A stretch of 7,583 bases of DNA, taken from Actinomycetales bacterium (GTDB taxonomy: Bacteria; Actinomycetota; Actinomycetes; Actinomycetales; Dermabacteraceae). A model generated the notes under the pieces. That model ran no database searches, was not told the origin of the DNA, and saw nothing but the letters and a program-made list of their open reading frames with translations. Location: positions 1-7,583 of the forward strand of contig JAAZLF010000260.1 of NCBI GenBank assembly GCA_012799425.1. The letters run 5' to 3'. Made by a program: the position numbers and the translations under genes. This document shows positions 1 through 4,931 of the stretch, in pieces; within the stretch, counting starts at the first letter, position 1, and each line of letters starts with the position of its first letter.

Positions 1-1084
1 GCGCGCAGATGGTCGCGATCCGCGAGGACGCGGAGCGGGCCGACGGCGGGGAGGGCTTCTCCGAGGAGCTGCACGCCGAGCCGCGCGAGCCGGGGCACAC
101 CGGTCCGCTGCCGGTGATCGACGCCGGGAGGAGCATGCCGCGCGCCCTGCTGTTCCTCGACGCGGACATGGGCGGCTCCGCGAGGCGGCGCAGCCGCTGG
201 TCGACGCGGTCCTCGACGAGGGTGTGGACATGGCCATCGCGCTGCTGCCGCCGCAGGCCGGCGCGAGCGGGATGGGCATCGTGGTGCGCACCGCCCGGCG
301 CGGCATCCAGCGCGCCACCGGCTGGGAGCCGGTCCAGCCGCTCTCCGGCACCCGCTGCATCACCCGCGAGACCTGGGAGGCCTGCCTCCCGCTCGCGCCC
401 GGCTGGGGCGTGGAGACCTCCCTGACGATCGACGCGCTGAGCAACGGGTTCTGGGTCAAGGAGATCCCCGCCCAGCTGCACCACCGCGCCACCGGCAAGG
501 ACCTGCGCGGCCAGCTCCACCGTGCCGCACAGCTGCGCGACGTGGTGCGGGCGCTGGCCCGCAAGCGCCACCTCAGCCCGGATCTCGATCCGGACCTCCC
601 GGAACAGCTCGTGGCGGCGACCCAGGCCGAGGCCGCCCCGGCGGAGCCTCGGGAGGAGCAGGATGTCTGGACCGTCGTGCCCGAGCACGAGTCCGAGGAG
701 GAGATCGCCGAGCGCGCCGAGGATCGTCGCGTCACGCTCGCCGACCTGCCGGTGGACGGCGTGTTCTCCGACGACGAGACCCGCGCCCTCGGCGATGTGG
801 ATGCGGCGGCGCTCGATGCGCTGCTGCGCGCGCTGCCGGTGGAGGGTGCTTTCGCGCCCGACGACATCGTCTATCTCGCCGAGACCGATCTCGAGACGCT
901 CGCCGCACGGATGAGGGAGGCTCCCGTCGAGGGCCGCTTCTCCCCGCTGCACGCGGTGATCATCGCCTCCCATCTGGATGCCGGGGAGCCGCAGCTCCCG
1001 CAGTCGCTGCAAGCGCCGCTGACCCCCGATGAGTACACCTCGCTCGTGGTGCATTCCGCCGTGGACGCCGAGAACGGCTCCTGA
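1..1084 (+). CDS. Family 2 glycosyltransferase, 5'-truncated by the window and frameshifted
   Basis: This gene encodes the later part of a GT-A fold (GT2) glycosyltransferase, which would move a sugar from an activated donor to an envelope acceptor; donor and acceptor cannot be read here. The reading is open to the left edge, so the N-terminus lies outside. Positions 3-182 encode a segment ending in LLFLDADMGGSA, with the metal-binding DxD motif. The conserved reading then continues one frame over, from about 182 (EAAQPLVDAVLDEG), through QPLSGTR, GWGVETSLTIDAL and HHRATGKDLRGQLHRA, which are typical of actinobacterial GT2 proteins, to the TGA at 1082-1084. Neither frame alone gives the full domain, so the gene is a pseudogene, or the sequence lacks one base. 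After the domain come an acidic linker and three 29-residue repeats. The stop abuts that of the convergent membrane-protein gene. A caller using one frame would start at GTG 224 or ATG 230, which would omit the DxD motif. Confidence 0.8.
   Translation, partial: RADGRDPRGRGAGRRRGGLLRGAARRAARAGAHRSAAGDRRREEHAARPAVPRRGHGRLREAAQPLVDAVLDEGVDMAIALLPPQAGASGMGIVVRTARRGIQRATGWEPVQPLSGTRCITRETWEACLPLAPGWGVETSLTIDALSNGFWVKEIPAQLHHRATGKDLRGQLHRAAQLRDVVRALARKRHLSPDLDPDLPEQLVAATQAEAAPAEPREEQDVWTVVPEHESEEEIAERAEDRRVTLADLPVDGVFSDDETRALGDVDAAALDALLRALPVEGAFAPDDIVYLAETDLETLAARMREAPVEGRFSPLHAVIIASHLDAGEPQLPQSLQAPLTPDEYTSLVVHSAVDAENGS
176..186 (+). other. Apparent -1 frameshift inside the glycosyltransferase gene
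   Basis: Family-like sequence runs in the frame of position 3 up to GCG at 180-182, and in the frame of position 2 from GAG at 182-184 onward. Adding one G here (GCG GAG GCG GCG CAG) would restore a continuous reading, ...SA-EAAQPLVDAV.... No heptameric slippery site or downstream pseudoknot is evident. A deletion within a G-rich stretch, real or from sequencing, is therefore likelier than programmed frameshifting. Confidence 0.7.
749..1009 (+). repeat. Three tandem 29-residue (87-bp) repeats in the glycosyltransferase C-terminal tail
   Basis: Units begin at 749, 836 and 923, exactly 87 bp apart. Each opens with PV-D/E-G-x-F: PVDGVFSDDE, PVEGAFAPDD and PVEGRFSPLH. The first two continue with an acidic stretch and a leucine-rich helix-like segment (AALDALLRAL and ETLAARMREA). 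The third keeps the opening and then diverges. The DNA copies differ considerably, so this is an old protein-level repeat, not a recent DNA duplication. Its function is unknown to me; a small protein-binding helical module is one guess. Confidence 0.75.
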
Positions 1085-1089
1085 TCAGG
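1080..1089. other. Convergent stop codons abutting in a 10-bp palindrome
   Basis: CCTGATCAGG is a perfect palindrome. The plus-strand gene ends with TGA at 1082-1084 and the minus-strand gene ends with TCA (reverse TGA) at 1085-1087. There is no spacer and no hairpin with a T-run, so a usual terminator cannot lie between the genes. Each transcript probably runs some way into the other gene as antisense. Confidence 0.8.
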
Positions 1090-3076
1090 CTGCCTCGCGC
1101 TCGCGCGCCTCGATCTCCGTGACGTCCTGCGGGCTGGGGAGGATCGCGGGCAGCAGGCACAGCCAGATCCCGAGCACCGCGGCGATCAGCACCGGTCCGG
1201 TGTCGTTGACCACGTAGCCCATCCAGGCCCCGGCCACGAGCGCCACCCGCACCCCGTACGAGGCTGGGTGCTCGGCATCGAGCGCCGCGAGGCGCCGCCA
1301 GCGCAGCCGGCCCGGTATCAGGATCGCCACCGAGGCGAGCACCGCGATCACCATCACCACCGCGAGCGCCGGATACCCCGTGGTCATGGCGACGTTCTGG
1401 GAGAGCTTGCGGACGATCACGGACAGCAGCTCCCCGCTGAGCAGCTCGTCGATGAAGCGTCCCAGGTGGGTGCGGTCCTCGGCCGGGCGCAGCCAGTCCA
1501 GGAACGACACGCCCAGCACCGCGACAGCACCTGCCGCGCCGAGGGCGAGCACGTGCCACAGCCGGGGCCGGACCCCGGAGACCAGCAGCGCGAGCAGCCC
1601 GAAGGCCGGGACGGTCGGGAGCATCGAGCCGAAGTCCGCGCCCATCGACGGGGAGACGCACACGATCGCGACGACGGCGCCGACGCCCACCGTCCACATC
1701 ACCCTCGCGCGCGGCGTGCGCACGACCGTGAACAGGCACAGCAGCGCCATCAGCGAGGCGGCCAGCACCATCCCGAACAGGTGATTCGACAGTCCGTAGA
1801 ACCGCCCGCCCGAGATCGGCTGCGCACCGAGCGGGGAGGACAGCTGGAAACGCGATCCGGTCGCCGATTCGGCCAGCAGCAGCGCGGCGATCAGCGCAGC
1901 GGAGATGCCCGCCGGGCCCAGCCGGTGGCCGCGCCAGGGGCCTGCGAGCACCAGTACGGACAGCAGCGCGCAGCCGGCCCAGACCACGCCGGTCAGCGCC
2001 AGTGTGGGGTTCTCGGCCCGCCACCACGGCACCAGCGAGGCGAACATGCCCACCGGCAGTGCGAGCGGTGCGATCGCTGCGAGCGCCCGGCCGGCGGCGG
2101 CCAGGCGCGGACGCCGGGCCAGCGGCGGAACCAGCAGGATCACCAGACCGATCACTCCGAGCACGAACCACGACCCCAGCGCCGGCACGGTCGCGCCGTC
2201 GACCTTCGCCGCCGCGAGGGAGCGGTCCAGGGCGAACTGCTGGGGATCATCGTGAGCGGTGCCACGGAACGGCTGGCCCGGGATCAGCCCCTCGGGGGAG
2301 GCGTCGTGGGAGACGAGGATAGTGGCGACGACGTCGGTCAGCATCACCACGCCGTTCTGCTTGGTCGCCCCGCTGGTGAGAGCCTGTCCCGGGAACGCGG
2401 TATCGAGCGCGACCTGCAGGCCGACGGTCCGGGAGGCGACGGCGCCGGTGCGCTCGACCGACTCCGGATCTTCGGGATCGGTGGCCGCGACGGAGACCAG
2501 CAGCGTGCGGGGGAGGTCCGCGCCCTCGCAGCCACCGAGCTCCTCGAAGATCGCGCCGACGGACTCGTCGAGCGCGGCCAGGGCATCGGTGCGGCCGGGA
2601 TCCCCGCGCTCGGGCAGGGACGGGACGTCGACCTGGACGATGCCGCCCGCCTCGAGGAGTGCCGGGATCTCCTCCGCCGCGGACGGCCCATCGGTCAGGT
2701 CCGCGGTGCTGACCGGTGCTCCGAGCTGGTCCCACTGGTCCTTCGCAGGGGTGGGGATGCCGCTGGTGCGCGGCGCCTCTTCGGCGAGACCCCGGTATCC
2801 GGAGTGCAGGGTCTCCATGCCCTGCCGCTTCGTGGAGACCACGGTGGAGGAGGTGGTGTTCATGGCGCCCACGCCGGAACGGTCCGCCAGGCACTGCAGA
2901 TGCGGGGTGGAAGCGGGGTCGATGTCCTCCCAGGAGAGCCCGGCGGTCGCGATCACGAGCCGCACCGGGTCCTCGGGGTCGTCGGCGGTGGCCGCTGGGG
3001 CGCCCACCAGGAGGAGAGCGCCGAGCAGTCCGATGAGCGGGGCGCGCCGTACGAGGGCGGTCAGGTCCTGGAGCAC
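1085..3076 (-). CDS. Polytopic membrane protein with degenerate alkaline-phosphatase-like domain
   Basis: This 663-residue protein is of a type common in Actinobacteria, with unproven function and a probable envelope role. Residues 11-31 are a hydrophobic signal or anchor segment (ending near GAPAATA). Residues about 37-260 resemble the alkaline phosphatase/phosphopentomutase fold: VRLVIATAGLSWEDIDP, TPHLQCLADRSGVGAMN and NGVVMLTDVVATIL. Where active members have an Asp in the first strand (often GVDG), this one has ATAG, so catalysis is doubtful. From about 303 to 647 there are roughly ten membrane spans, with family-like motifs GGRFYGLSNHLFG (423-435), GADFGSMLPTVPAFG (479-493), DRTHLGRF (534-541) and VVNDTGPVL (622-630). 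The start is GTG 3076: no Shine-Dalgarno is seen, but TAGCAT ends 6 nt upstream, as expected for a leaderless message, and the signal segment follows at once. It is divergent from the GntR operon. Confidence 0.85.
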   Translation of the reverse strand: MLQDLTALVRRAPLIGLLGALLLVGAPAATADDPEDPVRLVIATAGLSWEDIDPASTPHLQCLADRSGVGAMNTTSSTVVSTKRQGMETLHSGYRGLAEEAPRTSGIPTPAKDQWDQLGAPVSTADLTDGPSAAEEIPALLEAGGIVQVDVPSLPERGDPGRTDALAALDESVGAIFEELGGCEGADLPRTLLVSVAATDPEDPESVERTGAVASRTVGLQVALDTAFPGQALTSGATKQNGVVMLTDVVATILVSHDASPEGLIPGQPFRGTAHDDPQQFALDRSLAAAKVDGATVPALGSWFVLGVIGLVILLVPPLARRPRLAAAGRALAAIAPLALPVGMFASLVPWWRAENPTLALTGVVWAGCALLSVLVLAGPWRGHRLGPAGISAALIAALLLAESATGSRFQLSSPLGAQPISGGRFYGLSNHLFGMVLAASLMALLCLFTVVRTPRARVMWTVGVGAVVAIVCVSPSMGADFGSMLPTVPAFGLLALLVSGVRPRLWHVLALGAAGAVAVLGVSFLDWLRPAEDRTHLGRFIDELLSGELLSVIVRKLSQNVAMTTGYPALAVVMVIAVLASVAILIPGRLRWRRLAALDAEHPASYGVRVALVAGAWMGYVVNDTGPVLIAAVLGIWLCLLPAILPSPQDVTEIEAREREAA

Positions 3077-3082
3077 GTGTCG

Positions 3083-3088
3083 ATGCTA
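3083..3088 (-). promoter_or_regulatory. -10 element TAGCAT for a leaderless membrane-protein transcript
   Basis: Read on the minus strand, TAGCAT fits the actinobacterial TANNNT -10 consensus and is followed by 6 nt (CGACAC) and then the GTG start at 3076. That spacing puts transcription start at or next to the first base of the start codon. No convincing -35 hexamer is seen 16-19 nt upstream. The absence of a Shine-Dalgarno sequence supports the leaderless reading. Confidence 0.5.
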
Positions 3089-3090
3089 CG

Positions 3091-3105
3091 GGGCCGTCCT
3101 GGCCC
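3091..3105. promoter_or_regulatory. Short inverted repeat in the divergent promoter region, possible operator
   Basis: GGGCC-GTCCT-GGCCC has 5-bp arms around a 5-bp centre. It lies between the two divergent -10 elements, next to that of the membrane-protein gene. It could be an operator, perhaps for the adjacent GntR protein, but short G/C palindromes arise easily in DNA this GC-rich. Confidence 0.2.
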
Positions 3106-3148
3106 GCGCCGATGCGCGATGCACACCCTCCACTGTTCTCTCACGCTC

Positions 3149-3154
3149 TATCGT
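3149..3154 (+). promoter_or_regulatory. -10 element TATCGT for a leaderless gntR operon transcript
   Basis: TATCGT fits TANNNT and ends 7 nt before the ATG at 3162, so transcription should start at or beside the start codon. The bases between (GGTCTTC) contain no Shine-Dalgarno. No clear -35 is present. This decides the start at 3162 over upstream in-frame codons, which lie within the divergent membrane-protein gene. Confidence 0.5.
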
Positions 3155-3161
3155 GGTCTTC

Positions 3162-3569
3162 ATGCCTTCTCCACAGCCTCCCTATGAGCAGGTGCGCCGC
3201 GAGATCGTCGAGCAGGTCCGCACCGGCGAGCTGACGCCGGGCGATCGCCTGCCTGCGATCCGCGCCTACGCCGCCGACCTCGGGCTCGCCGCCGGCACCG
3301 TGGCCCGCGCCTACAAGCTCCTCGAGGAGGCGGGGATCATCAGCACGCGCCGCGGTGCGGGCACCACCATCGCCCCGGAGGCGCGGCAGAGGGCCCGCCA
3401 GGACGCCGAAACCACCCAGCGCGAGGCCGGCGGACCCGTCGACCCGGCCCTGATCTCCCTGTTCGCTGCACCGGTGGCCACGGCCCGGGCTCGCGGCGCC
3501 CGTGACGTCGAGATCCTCGCGACGGTGCGTGCCGTGCTCTCGGGGGAGAACGGCAGCGGCACGGCATGA
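3162..3569 (+). CDS. GntR family transcriptional regulator, YtrA subfamily
   Basis: A 135-residue DNA-binding repressor-like protein. Residues 7-73 form the GntR winged helix-turn-helix: PPYEQVRREIVEQVRTGEL, the strongly conserved GDRLPAIRAYAADLGLA (28-43), GTVARAYKLLEEAGII as recognition region, and the wing STRRGAGTTI. Only about 60 residues follow, far too short for a FadR/HutC-type ligand domain. That places it with the YtrA-like short members, which typically dimerise through the tail and control genes in their own operon. The reading frame is open far upstream, but that extension is antisense to the membrane-protein gene and begins long before the domain. ATG 3162 fits both the domain start and the leaderless promoter. 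Its stop overlaps the next start (ATGA at 3566-3569), so it is the first gene of an operon with two acetyltransferases, and autoregulation is likely by analogy. The effector is unknown. Confidence 0.88.
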   Translation: MPSPQPPYEQVRREIVEQVRTGELTPGDRLPAIRAYAADLGLAAGTVARAYKLLEEAGIISTRRGAGTTIAPEARQRARQDAETTQREAGGPVDPALISLFAAPVATARARGARDVEILATVRAVLSGENGSGTA

Positions 3570-4093
3570 GGAACGTCGACCAGGGCGGGGCGCGCATCGC
3601 CTCCCACGATTCGGATGCGGCGACCGTCCACCGTGACCGGGTCCTCGACGTCTGGAAGCATGCCTTCGGGCCGGTCCCGGATGAGGACGACTGGCGGGAC
3701 CGGTTCTGGGAGCAGCATCGCACCCGTGAGGACTTCCGCCTGGTCACGGCCGAGCTCGAGGAGCAGCTGCTCGGATTCGCGTGGGGGTACACCGGCCGCC
3801 GCGGCCAGTGGTGGGCCGACATGGTCGCCGACGCGCTGGGCGCAGACGCCGAGGAGTGGATCGGTGGGCACCTCGAGTTCGTGGAGCTCGCCGTGCTGCC
3901 CGAACATCGGCGTCTCGGCATCGGGGGACAGCTCCACGACGCCCTGCTCAGGGACGTGTCGCACGAGCGCGCCCTGCTCCAGACGGATGCCGACAGCAGT
4001 TCTGCGGGTCATCGGCTCTACCGTGCGCGCGGATGGCAGGTGGTGGGCGCACTGGCGGGTGGCAAGGCCGTGATGGGGAAGCGTCTGCGCTGA
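3566..4093 (+). CDS. GNAT family N-acetyltransferase
   Basis: A 175-residue protein of the GCN5-related acetyltransferase superfamily, transferring an acetyl group from acetyl-CoA to an unidentified amine. Core motif A is clear: EFVELAVLPEHRRLGIGGQL (about 104-123), a beta strand followed by the pyrophosphate-binding RxxGxG loop (R115, G118, G120). The later GHRLYRARGWQVVG (148-161) matches the motif B helix and the usual turn before the last strand. The N-terminal half is acidic and aromatic-rich (DEDDWRDRFWEQ; GRRGQWWADM) and may form the substrate site. The start ATG overlaps the gntR stop by four bases (ATGA), implying translational coupling; a GGGGGAG lies at 3542-3548, rather far upstream for a usual ribosome site. 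The stop overlaps the next start (TGATG). Substrate cannot be predicted from sequence. Confidence 0.87.
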   Translation: MRNVDQGGARIASHDSDAATVHRDRVLDVWKHAFGPVPDEDDWRDRFWEQHRTREDFRLVTAELEEQLLGFAWGYTGRRGQWWADMVADALGADAEEWIGGHLEFVELAVLPEHRRLGIGGQLHDALLRDVSHERALLQTDADSSSAGHRLYRARGWQVVGALAGGKAVMGKRLR

Positions 4094-4599
4094 TGCTCCG
4101 CCTCGAGAGGCTCGGGACGCGGCATGCGCAGGAGATCCTGGCCGGCCAGGACGCGCTGCTGGCCGAGGAGATCATCGGGCGCCGGTGGGAGCCGCATGCG
4201 CTCGCCGATTTCCTCCGCCGTTGCGAGCGCTGGAGCGAGGACGGCCCGGTGCAGGAGTTCGCCGTGTCCGATCCGCGAACGGGCCGGCTGCTCGGCGGGG
4301 GAGGGGTGCGTCGCCTGGCGCCTGGTCTCGCGCGGGACCAGGCGATGCTGACCTACTGGCTGCTCGCCCCCGCACGGGGTCGCGGTGCGGGAGCGCGCCT
4401 GGCCGCGTCGATCGTGGAGCGTGCACGGAGGGATCCTCGGATGGTCGAGGCAGTGCTGCTGATCGCTCCGTACAACACCGCCTCGCAGGCGGTCGCACGG
4501 AGGATCGGCGCTCGCCCGACGGGAGAGAGCGCGCCTCATCCGGCCGGCGGGTCCCGGCGTGTCGAACGCTGGGTCCTGCCTCTGTGCGCGGACAGCTGA
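4093..4599 (+). CDS. GNAT family N-acetyltransferase, RimJ/RimL-like
   Basis: A 168-residue acetyltransferase, last gene of the gntR operon. It has the RimJ/RimL-like layout: MLRLERLGTRHAQEIL at the N-terminus, then QEFAVSDPRTGRLLGGGGV as the central strands, AMLTYWLLAPARGRGAGARL (84-103) with the acetyl-CoA loop RxxGxG (R95, G98, G100), and the motif B stretch APYNTASQAVARRIGARPTG (125-144), with the Asn and Ala-x-R-R-I-G pattern common in ribosomal-protein and small-molecule acetyltransferases. The start is ATG 4093, sharing its A with the previous stop (TGATG). GGGGAAG at 4075-4081 is a plausible ribosome site 11 nt upstream. The open frame extends back to 3781, but that part overlaps the previous gene and does not look like the family. 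Substrate is unknown; the tail after GESA is short and basic. Confidence 0.86.
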   Translation: MLRLERLGTRHAQEILAGQDALLAEEIIGRRWEPHALADFLRRCERWSEDGPVQEFAVSDPRTGRLLGGGGVRRLAPGLARDQAMLTYWLLAPARGRGAGARLAASIVERARRDPRMVEAVLLIAPYNTASQAVARRIGARPTGESAPHPAGGSRRVERWVLPLCADS

Positions 4600-4614
4600 C
4601 TCGTCTAGGTCGTC

Positions 4615-4651
4615 GATCGGGGGCATGCGCTCGATCCTCTGCGCGGAGAGG
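4615..4651 (+). terminator. Weak hairpins after the gntR operon, possible terminator
   Basis: Two short inverted repeats follow the second GNAT gene: GATCG (4615-4619) with CGATC (4632-4636), and CCTCT (4636-4640) with AGAGG (4647-4651) around a 6-nt loop. They share a base, so they are alternatives. No T-run follows, so an intrinsic terminator is only a weak possibility. Confidence 0.2.
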
Positions 4652-4689
4652 CGCCACCGTCAACGGGTATTCCAATAATGGGGACGGAT

Positions 4690-4768
4690 TGTGGATCGGT
4701 GCGATTCATCCACACTTCCCCGTGGATCATTCCTCCACACCTCCAGGTTATCCACAGATTCATCCCCA
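4690..4768. repeat. Cluster of six DnaA-box-like motifs
   Basis: One motif is a perfect TTATCCACA (4748-4756). The others, compared with it: TCATCCACA 4706-4714 (8/9), TGTGGATCG 4690-4698 (reverse, 7/9), CGTGGATCA 4721-4729 (reverse, 7/9), TCCTCCACA 4731-4739 (7/9) and TCATCCCCA 4760-4768 (7/9). The core ATCCAC occurs four times on either strand within 66 bp. GATTCATCC recurs exactly at 4703-4711 and 4757-4765. DnaA binds TTATCCACA in many bacteria, with related forms in actinobacterial origins. No dnaA or dnaN is nearby, so this is not the standard oriC. It may be a secondary DnaA site, or a regulatory leader of the HNH gene unrelated to DnaA. Confidence 0.55.
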
Positions 4769-4782
4769 TCTGCCCGGTTCTC

Positions 4783-4811
4783 TTGTTCGGAGCTGAGCGT
4801 CCCGGTAGGGT
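4783..4811 (+). promoter_or_regulatory. Possible promoter of the HNH gene
   Basis: TTGTTC (4783-4788) and TAGGGT (4806-4811) are spaced by 17 bp, the preferred spacing for the main sigma factor. The -10 fits TANNNT; the -35 keeps only the TTG. Transcription would start near 4818-4819, leaving a leader of about 113 nt before ATG 4932. The DnaA-box-like cluster sits directly upstream, where an activator or repressor could act. Confidence 0.35.
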
Positions 4812-4819
4812 CATGTGTG

Positions 4820-4839
4820 AATCGATGCAGTGTTCGATT
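4820..4839. promoter_or_regulatory. Inverted repeat in the HNH gene leader
   Basis: AATCGA (4820-4825) and TCGATT (4834-4839) form a 6-bp inverted repeat with an 8-nt spacer, beginning just after the predicted transcription start. It could be an operator or a small RNA hairpin near the 5' end. There is no independent support. Confidence 0.25.
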
Positions 4840-4918
4840 GTGGGATGAGTGCCCGCCTGGCTCCGCGATAGATGCGGGTGCCGGCACCGCGACGTACTGG
4901 GATGCACCGGACTGCCGA

Positions 4919-4926
4919 AGGGGGAG
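4919..4926 (+). promoter_or_regulatory. Ribosome binding site of the HNH gene
   Basis: AGGGGGAG ends 5 nt before ATG 4932. It decides the start in favour of 4932 over in-frame ATGs at 4872 and 4902, which lack a comparable site. It is the clearest Shine-Dalgarno sequence in the window. Confidence 0.6.
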
Positions 4927-4931
4927 TGGGG

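Larger units (their letters stand above)
4600..4931. other. Non-coding region between the gntR operon and the HNH gene
   Basis: This 332-bp stretch is the only long gap between genes. Short frames crossing it lack family features. It holds, in order: weak hairpins (4615-4651), a comparatively A/T-rich patch around GGTATTCCAATAATGG (4666-4681), six DnaA-box-like motifs (4690-4768), a promoter-like pair (4783-4811), an inverted repeat (4820-4839), and the ribosome site of the HNH gene (4919-4926). Confidence 0.7.

Noticed and set aside
9..425. A continuous 138-codon frame over the glycosyltransferase start as a separate protein.
   Set aside because: Only its first part, to about 182, resembles the glycosyltransferase. 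After the frameshift it becomes Arg/Ser/Pro-rich out-of-frame sequence.
2259..3161. Upstream extension of the GntR reading frame (436 codons in total).
   Set aside because: It lies antisense to the membrane-protein gene and has low-complexity composition. The GntR domain begins right after ATG 3162, which also has a fitting promoter.
1268..3187. A long open frame (639 codons) on the plus strand, opposite the membrane-protein gene.
   Set aside because: Its translation is rich in Arg, Gln, His and Gly with no domain or membrane pattern, as expected for antisense of a GC-rich gene. The minus-strand frame has a signal segment, membrane spans and family motifs.
3781..4092. Longer version of the second GNAT protein.
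   Set aside because: The added part overlaps the first GNAT gene in another frame and is Arg-rich. The family sequence starts at ATG 4093, which overlaps the preceding stop.
4600..4931. Chromosomal replication origin (oriC) on the basis of the DnaA boxes.
   Set aside because: No dnaA, dnaN, rpmH or gyrB is nearby, most boxes are imperfect, and no long A/T-rich unwinding element is seen. Kept only as a secondary DnaA-box-like cluster.
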